Shown piece after piece: positions 59,074 to 64,000 of a DNA stretch of 64,000 nt. Position 1 is the first letter of the stretch, and the number at the start of each line of letters is the position of its first letter. This stretch comes from Mucilaginibacter empetricola (GTDB lineage: Bacteria; Bacteroidota; Bacteroidia; Sphingobacteriales; Sphingobacteriaceae). A model generated the notes under the pieces. It did no database searches. It saw only the letters and a list, made by a program, of their open reading frames with translations, and was not told the origin of the DNA. The translations under genes were made by a program, and so were the position numbers. The DNA lies in NCBI RefSeq assembly GCF_024808665.1, contig NZ_JANUBZ010000009.1, positions 62,001-126,000 of the forward strand. The letters run 5' to 3'.

Positions 59074-60559
59074 CGGATTAAAGAGCATTCAAAACGAAAA
59101 ATCAGAAGGCAATCCTTTGTTTCCTGTTTTTTTGAAACTGAATGAATTGCATACAGTACTGGTTGGTGCAGGCCATGTAGGTTTAGAAAAACTGACGGCT
59201 ATTTTAAACAACAGTGCTGAGGCAACCGTAACCGTTATTGCTTTGACTATTTTGCCCGAAGTTCATTTATTGGCGGCAGAATACAAAGGCGTAAAAATTA
59301 TTCAGAAAACATTTACTGATGCTGATTTAAACACGGCTGACGTGGTAATTGCTGCAACCAACGATAATGAGTTAAATAAATTTATACGCCAGGCAGCGCA
59401 CGACAGGAAATTACTGATTAATGTTGCCGACAAGCCCGAACTTTGCGATTTTTATCTGGGCTCAATAGTTCAAAAAGGTGATCTGAAAATAGCAATATCA
59501 ACTAATGGTAAATCACCCACTATTGCCAAGCGTTTAAAAGAGGTTTTGAATGAAAGTTTGCCGACTGAATTAGATATAACGTTGCAGCAAATGAGTGCGC
59601 TGCGCAACTCTTTAAATGGCGATTTTACTTATAAAGTTAAAAAATTGAACGAAGTAACTTCAGTATTGGTTGAACCAAAACAACCATCAAAAAAGAACAT
59701 CACCCCGTACATCTGGGGTGCAGCAATATTGATCGTAGCTATTGCTGTTGCCGCGCTTTGGATTCAAGAACCGGGCTTTAAACTTTATGCTCAAAATATT
59801 AACCCGCTGTTTTATTACTTTTTGGGTGCAGGCTTTGTATTTGCCTTAATAGATGGCGCAATCGGCATGTCATATGGTGTTACTTCAACTACATTTTCTC
59901 TTTCAATGGGCATCCCTCCTGCTTCGGCAAGTATGGGTGTACACCTGTCTGAAATTATGAGTAATGGTATTGCCGGTTGGATGCATTACCGAATGGGTAA
60001 TATCAACTGGAAATTGTTTTGGTTATTAGTGGTACCAGGCATTATAGGTGCTATGACGGGAGCCTATTTGCTATCCTCGCTTGAGCATTATAGTCAGTAT
60101 ACCAAGCCTTTTGTATCACTATACACTTTAATATTAGGCTTGGTAATCTTGTCAAAGGCGTTTAAAAAAAGAGTCTTAAAATCATCCCAAAAAATAAAAA
60201 GAATACAGCTTTTAGGTTTGGGTGGCGGCTTTATTGACGCTGTTGGCGGCGGCGGCTGGGGTTCTATTGTATTGTCAACCTTAATAGCTGGCGGCAGGCA
60301 CCCGCGTTTTTCGTTAGGAACGGTAAAACTATCGCGGTTTTTTATAGCAATAACCAGCAGTTTTGTATTTTTTACCATCCTTAATTCCCATCATTGGGAA
60401 GCTGTTGCCGGGCTGGTAATAGGTAGCGCTATTGCATCGCCAATAGCTGCAAAAATATCAAATAAGATATCGGCCAAAGCCATTATGATAGCCGTTGCGG
60501 TAATTGTAATTCTAATCAGCGTAAAAAGCATCGTTGCATTTTTAACAAAGATTGTTTAA
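59051..60559 (+). CDS. Fusion of siroheme synthase (CysG N-type) and TauE/SafE (TSUP) permease
   Basis: The start is ATG 59051, inside the end of cobA; the longer frame begins at TTG. Residues about 25-215 are a precorrin-2 dehydrogenase/ferrochelatase-like domain (HTVLVGAGHVGLEKLTAIL, VVIAATNDNELNKFIRQAA, INVADKPELCDFYLGS, IAISTNGKSPTIAKRLKEVL). After a helix near 225-245, a TSUP permease domain follows (about 265-502), with two repeats marked by LIDGAIGMSYGVTSTTFSLSMG and GGFIDAVGGGGWGSIVLSTL. TSUP proteins move sulfite, sulfate or organosulfonates. The single chain thus joins a cytosolic cofactor enzyme to a sulfur-anion transporter, probably for import here. Confidence 0.85.
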   Translation: MTLLPKDSGLKSIQNEKSEGNPLFPVFLKLNELHTVLVGAGHVGLEKLTAILNNSAEATVTVIALTILPEVHLLAAEYKGVKIIQKTFTDADLNTADVVIAATNDNELNKFIRQAAHDRKLLINVADKPELCDFYLGSIVQKGDLKIAISTNGKSPTIAKRLKEVLNESLPTELDITLQQMSALRNSLNGDFTYKVKKLNEVTSVLVEPKQPSKKNITPYIWGAAILIVAIAVAALWIQEPGFKLYAQNINPLFYYFLGAGFVFALIDGAIGMSYGVTSTTFSLSMGIPPASASMGVHLSEIMSNGIAGWMHYRMGNINWKLFWLLVVPGIIGAMTGAYLLSSLEHYSQYTKPFVSLYTLILGLVILSKAFKKRVLKSSQKIKRIQLLGLGGGFIDAVGGGGWGSIVLSTLIAGGRHPRFSLGTVKLSRFFIAITSSFVFFTILNSHHWEAVAGLVIGSAIASPIAAKISNKISAKAIMIAVAVIVILISVKSIVAFLTKIV

Positions 60560-60560
60560 G

Positions 60561-61271
60561 ATGAGTGAATTAGCAGAACATATAAAAAAAGAAACCTCTG
60601 GTCTTAATCCTGTTGAGGCGTTAACGCTTTTGGCTGATATTTTCCCGGATGAAGTTGTTTTTTCAACCAGTTTTGGATGGGAAGATCAGGTGATTACGCA
60701 TATGATATTCACTAATAATTTGCCAATAAAAATTTTCACTTTAGAAACAGGCCGGTTATTCCCTGAAACCTATTATGTATGGAACCGTACCATGGAAATA
60801 TACGGTAAACCCATACACGCTTATTACCCACAGCACGAACTTTTGGAGCAGATGGTAAATTCCAAAGGCCCCAGCAGTTTTTATGAATCTGTAGAAAATA
60901 GAAAAGAGTGTTGCGGAATTCGTAAAATTGAACCTTTAAAGCGCGCTTTAGCAGGCAATAAATGCTGGATAACCGGGATCCGTGCGGAGCAATCAGCCAA
61001 TCGGCAGCATATGGAAAATGTGGAATGGGATGAGCAAAATCAGTTGGTAAAATACCATCCTATTTACAATTGGACTTTAGACGAAGTAAAAGAATACATA
61101 AAAAAATATAACATACCTTATAACACGCTTCACGACAAAGGTTTTCCGAGTATAGGTTGTGCGCCTTGTACAAGAGCCGTACAGCCGGGCGAAGATTTCA
61201 GAGCCGGCAGATGGTGGTGGGAAGATCAGTCGAAAAAAGAGTGCGGGTTGCATGAGGTAAAAGCAAGTTAA
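60561..61271 (+). CDS. cysH: APS reductase (thioredoxin-dependent, 4Fe-4S type)
   Basis: I chose ATG 60561 (MSELAEHIKKETSG), giving about 236 residues. The PAPS-reductase fold is clear: FSTSFGWEDQVITHMIF near 35, ETGRLFPETYYVW, and the catalytic ECGLH at Cys228. A CC pair (Cys117, Cys118 in KECCGIRK) and C-x2-C (Cys200, Cys203 in GCAPCTR) make the 4Fe-4S cluster of APS-specific reductases, so it should reduce APS directly. This fits with no cysC (APS kinase) in the operon. It starts one base after the stop of the previous gene. Confidence 0.92.
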   Translation: MSELAEHIKKETSGLNPVEALTLLADIFPDEVVFSTSFGWEDQVITHMIFTNNLPIKIFTLETGRLFPETYYVWNRTMEIYGKPIHAYYPQHELLEQMVNSKGPSSFYESVENRKECCGIRKIEPLKRALAGNKCWITGIRAEQSANRQHMENVEWDEQNQLVKYHPIYNWTLDEVKEYIKKYNIPYNTLHDKGFPSIGCAPCTRAVQPGEDFRAGRWWWEDQSKKECGLHEVKAS

Positions 61272-61288
61272 TACTATAATTATAACAA

Positions 61289-62194
61289 ATGAGTAAGCAT
61301 CAGCTGGATTATTTAGATGAGTTGGAGGCGGAAGCCATTTATATCCTGCGCGAAGTAGCCGGTCAGTTTGAAAAACCTGCCTTGTTGTTTTCGGGCGGAA
61401 AAGATTCTATCACGTTGGTACGTTTGGCTGAAAAAGCTTTCAGACCGGGAAAATTTCCTTTTCCGCTGGTACATATCGATACCGGCCATAATTTTATTGA
61501 AACCATTGAGTACCGCGATAACATGATTAAGCGTATCGGTGAAAAGCTGATTGTTGGACATGTACAAGATTCAATTGATGAAGGCAAGGTAGTTGAGCAA
61601 AAAGGCAAAAATGCCAGTCGTAATGCTTTGCAAACGGTTACCTTATTAGATACTATAGCCAAACATCAGTTTGATGCCTGCATTGGTGGCGCCCGTCGTG
61701 ATGAGGAAAAAGCAAGGGCAAAAGAACGAATATTTTCTGTGCGCGATGAGTTTGGACAATGGGATCCGAAACGCCAGCGGCCAGAACTATGGAATATTTT
61801 TAACGGCAAAATTCACAAAGGCGAAAATGTAAGGGTATTTCCTATCAGTAACTGGACGGAGCTGGACGTTTGGAACTATATCCGCAGGGAAAAAATTGAT
61901 CTGCCGTCTATTTACTTCGCTCATGAGCGTGACTGCATTACCCGTAACGGACAGTTAATGGCAGCTTCACCCTTTTTAAACATGGATGAGGACGATATCA
62001 TCACCAAACAAAATGTGCGCTTCCGTACCGTTGGTGATATGACCTGCACTGCTGCCGTAGAATCATATGCTTACCATATTGATGATATTATTGATGAAAT
62101 AAGCGCATCAAAAATAAGTGAGCGTGGCGCCCGCATGGACGATAAAGTATCTGAAGCTGCCATGGAGGACCGCAAAAAAGGCGGCTATTTTTAA
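61289..62194 (+). CDS. cysD: Sulfate adenylyltransferase subunit 2
   Basis: The 301-residue PP-loop enzyme makes APS from ATP and sulfate with CysN. Motifs are LLFSGGKDSITLVRLAEKAF, LVHIDTGHNFIETIEYRD, ACIGGARRDEEKARAKERIFSVRDEFGQWDPKRQRPELW, VFPISNWTELDVWNYI and YFAHERDC. Length and order match E. coli CysD. Between it and cysN lies a ~110-bp gap with a remarkable inverted repeat, so translation of cysN is not directly coupled. Confidence 0.96.
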   Translation: MSKHQLDYLDELEAEAIYILREVAGQFEKPALLFSGGKDSITLVRLAEKAFRPGKFPFPLVHIDTGHNFIETIEYRDNMIKRIGEKLIVGHVQDSIDEGKVVEQKGKNASRNALQTVTLLDTIAKHQFDACIGGARRDEEKARAKERIFSVRDEFGQWDPKRQRPELWNIFNGKIHKGENVRVFPISNWTELDVWNYIRREKIDLPSIYFAHERDCITRNGQLMAASPFLNMDEDDIITKQNVRFRTVGDMTCTAAVESYAYHIDDIIDEISASKISERGARMDDKVSEAAMEDRKKGGYF

Positions 62195-62201
62195 CAACAT
62201 T

Positions 62202-62272
62202 TTGTTGGTGACAACACCAACAAAGGCAAAAAGGTTGTAAGACTACGCCATTGTTGGTGTTGTCACCAACAA
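62202..62272. repeat. Self-complementary 22-bp inverted repeat pair between cysD and cysN
   Basis: The left arm 62202-62223 (TTGTTGGTG, ACAA, CACCAACAA) is an exact reverse complement of the right arm 62251-62272 (TTGTTGGTG, TTGT, CACCAACAA). Each arm is itself a 9-bp hairpin with a 4-base loop, so two alternative folds exist: two small hairpins, or one 22-bp cruciform stem. The spacer contains GTAAGACTACGCC. This looks like a REP/MITE-type dispersed element. The right arm is followed by degenerate CCGAAAT words. Confidence 0.9.
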
Positions 62273-62307
62273 TCCGAAATCGAAAATCCGAATTCCGAAA
62301 TAACAAA

Positions 62308-63558
62308 ATGGATATATTAAAATTTATTACTGCAGGTAGTGTTGATGATGGTAAAAGTACGCTAATCGGAAGGTTGCTGTATGACAGCGAATCTATATTG
62401 GCCGATCAGCTGGAGGCCCTGCATCGTTCAAACCGCAAAAATGATGACGGCAGTATTGACCTTGCCATATTAACCGACGGCTTGAAAGCCGAACGCGAAC
62501 AAGGTATTACTATTGATGTCGCCTATAAATACTTTCAAACCGAAAAACGCAAATTTATTATTGCGGATACACCCGGCCACATCCAGTATACCCGTAACAT
62601 GGTAACCGGTGCCTCAAATGCTAACCTGGCTATTATCTTGATTGATGCGCGTAAGGGCGTTATAGAGCAAACTACCCGACACTCATTCTTGATATCGTTA
62701 TTAGGCTTACCTCAGGTGGTGGTTTGTATTAACAAAATGGATATGGTTGACTATAGCGAAGAAGTTTACAACAAAATTGTAGCCGATTATAAAGTACTTG
62801 CTGAAAAGGTTGGCCTTGAAAATGTTACTTATATCCCAGTAAGTGCTTTAAAAGGCGATAATATTGTTTATCCATCGGTAAATATTGGCTGGTACAAAGG
62901 CGAAAGTTTGCTGCATCTGTTAGAAACTATCGAGATTAAAATTGACGACAGTAAAGCTCACGCACGTTTTCCGGTACAATGGGTGGTACGTCCGCAAACG
63001 GAAGAACTGCATGATTATAGAGGTTATGCAGGCCGTGTTTCGAGCGGATCATTTAAGGTTGATGATAAAGTGACTGTACTCCCATCGGGCTTTAATTCAA
63101 CCATCGAAAAAATTGAATTACTTGATGAAGAACCTGAAGAGGCATTTGCCGGTATGTCGGTAACTATCCATTTAAAGGATGAGATTGATATTAGCCGGGG
63201 AGACATATTGGTTAATACCCATTATCAGCCGGAAGTGTCACAACAAATAGAAGCTGATCTTTGCTGGATGGATACACGGGTGTTGGATACTACGCACACT
63301 TATTTTATACAACACAATAGCAAAGTAACTCGTTGCCGCATACAGGAAGTGTTATATAAAGTGAATATCAACACACTGGAAAAAGAATACAACGAAGATT
63401 TTAAACTGAACGACATAGGCCGTATCGTTATTAAAACGGCAGAGCCTCTGGCATTTGATTTATATCAGAATAATAAGGCAAATGGCGGCGCAATAATTAT
63501 TGATAGCCGTACTAATGTTACTGTAGGCGCGTTAATGCTTAGAGCGACGGTTGAATAA
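62308..63558 (+). CDS. cysN: Sulfate adenylyltransferase subunit 1 (GTPase)
   Basis: The start at ATG 62308 (MDILKFITAGSVDDGKSTLIG) is chosen; the longer frame begins with TTG inside the repeat. The ~416-residue EF-Tu-like GTPase couples GTP hydrolysis to APS synthesis with CysD. G motifs are GSVDDGKST, DTPGHIQYTRNM, CINKMDMVDY and VSALKGDN. EF-Tu-like domains 2 and 3 follow. No CysC (APS kinase) domain is fused at the C-terminus, consistent with the APS-type CysH. It is the last gene of the operon, before a terminator. Confidence 0.96.
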   Translation: MDILKFITAGSVDDGKSTLIGRLLYDSESILADQLEALHRSNRKNDDGSIDLAILTDGLKAEREQGITIDVAYKYFQTEKRKFIIADTPGHIQYTRNMVTGASNANLAIILIDARKGVIEQTTRHSFLISLLGLPQVVVCINKMDMVDYSEEVYNKIVADYKVLAEKVGLENVTYIPVSALKGDNIVYPSVNIGWYKGESLLHLLETIEIKIDDSKAHARFPVQWVVRPQTEELHDYRGYAGRVSSGSFKVDDKVTVLPSGFNSTIEKIELLDEEPEEAFAGMSVTIHLKDEIDISRGDILVNTHYQPEVSQQIEADLCWMDTRVLDTTHTYFIQHNSKVTRCRIQEVLYKVNINTLEKEYNEDFKLNDIGRIVIKTAEPLAFDLYQNNKANGGAIIIDSRTNVTVGALMLRATVE

Positions 63559-63601
63559 ACGTTGTTCTGTTTCACGTTTTATAGTGTTTTAATTTTTTTA
63601 G

Positions 63602-63631
63602 AAAGCGGGTAAGAATTTCTTCCCGCTTTTT
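63602..63631. terminator. Terminator between cysN and convergent msrA
   Basis: AAAGCGGG pairs with CCCGCTTT, with AAGAA/TTCTT extending the stem inward, followed by TTTTTAA. A-runs on the other side make it usable by msrA as well. Confidence 0.9.
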
Positions 63632-63647
63632 AATTTGGAATCAATTT

Positions 63648-64000
63648 TTACTTCTGAAATTCCGGCTTCAACTCTGCTTTCTCAGCTTTTCTGAATTTCA
63701 GGACTTTTGGTACCGACACACTTTCAATATAAGGGCTATCGCCATTAAGCCTGTAATATCCCTGATGGTATTTCTCTGCGGGATAAAATGCTTTAAAAGG
63801 AACTACTTGTGTAACTATTGGGTCAGGATAATGCTTTTCAGCATTGATCTTTTTAATGATATCCAATAAAGCCTTTTTTTCTTCTGGCGTACGATAAAAA
63901 GCAATAGAGCGATAGTCAGTTCCTTCGTCAGGTCCCTGGCGGTTGAGCTCTGTTGGGTCATGTGCAAAAAAGAAGGCATTTGCCAATGTCGCATAACTAA
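63648..64000 (-). CDS. msrA: Peptide-methionine (S)-S-oxide reductase, C-terminal part (runs off the window)
   Basis: The frame is open to the window edge on the minus strand, so the start and the catalytic GCFW region are missing. The visible 117 residues include ANAFFFAHDPTELNRQGPDEGTDYRSIAFY, which is the MsrA substrate-pocket segment. KHYPDPIVTQVVPFKAFYPAEKYHQGYYRLNG follows. It reduces methionine sulfoxide using thioredoxin. The C-terminal tail (KFRKAEKAELKPEFQK) lacks resolving cysteines, suggesting that any resolving Cys lies elsewhere. It is convergent with the sulfur operon. Confidence 0.93.
   Translation of the reverse strand, partial: SYATLANAFFFAHDPTELNRQGPDEGTDYRSIAFYRTPEEKKALLDIIKKINAEKHYPDPIVTQVVPFKAFYPAEKYHQGYYRLNGDSPYIESVSVPKVLKFRKAEKAELKPEFQK

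Overview
The window looks like chromosome of a Bacteroidota bacterium, most likely a Sphingobacteriaceae member close to Mucilaginibacter or Pedobacter. This is inferred from a SusC/SusD pair, TAnnTTTG promoter -7 boxes, mostly A-rich starts without Shine-Dalgarno, and the protein families present. No tool was run, and I recognised no rRNA, tRNA, CRISPR array or transposase.

Layout. 0-7.4 kb (minus): a truncated SusD, a SusC, a 1.25-kb AT-rich gap holding a LacI-type palindrome, and an M1 metallopeptidase. 7.5-16.6 kb (plus): a TolC-RND-adaptor efflux operon, an outer-membrane barrel protein, two tandem Cys-rich lipoproteins and a Spy-like periplasmic protein. 16.7-21.6 kb: a Cys-rich leader peptide, an OprP-like porin and a PstSCAB-type ABC transporter without PhoU. 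21.8-39.7 kb is mainly housekeeping: proBA, mnmA, topA, a GT2, an exonuclease, a fused peptide-ABC ATPase, rnr, a polyprenyl synthase, an M1 aminopeptidase between two TonB-C proteins, and rplU-rpmA. 39.7-46.1 kb (mostly minus): a dicarboxylate symporter, Dps, a YbjQ protein, an isochorismatase-like hydrolase, an MFS exporter and a Crp/Fnr regulator. 46.2-52.9 kb is accessory: a two-gene cassette inside perfect 32-bp inverted repeats, two ferritin-like proteins with export signals, a PadR/HAAS trio and a RepA-like ATPase. 53-64 kb: a MOSC protein, an Rrf2 regulator, a secreted phosphodiesterase, the sulfate-assimilation operon (sulfite reductase, cobA, siroheme synthase fused to a TauE permease, cysH, cysD, cysN), and the C-terminal part of MsrA.

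The most interesting logic is in sulfur. The sulfate-assimilation operon is preceded by a short ORF encoding MYCCMYSNV. After it come two mutually exclusive RNA hairpins, one a textbook intrinsic terminator, so this looks like cysteine-sensing transcription attenuation. The same MYCCM word, with an almost identical codon string, occurs in a 28-codon leader before the porin/Pst-type operon 39 kb away. That suggests this 'phosphate' transporter is cysteine-regulated and may import sulfate or another sulfur oxyanion. An Rrf2 regulator with a four-Cys cluster lies next to the sulfur operon.

Other notable structures are a perfect 16-bp hairpin inside the pstS-like signal-peptide codons, a self-complementary 22-bp repeat pair between cysD and cysN, a four-helix-bundle gene between related GC-rich repeats, several inverted repeats of simple word-like sequence between genes, and unannotated small genes (30 and 58 codons).
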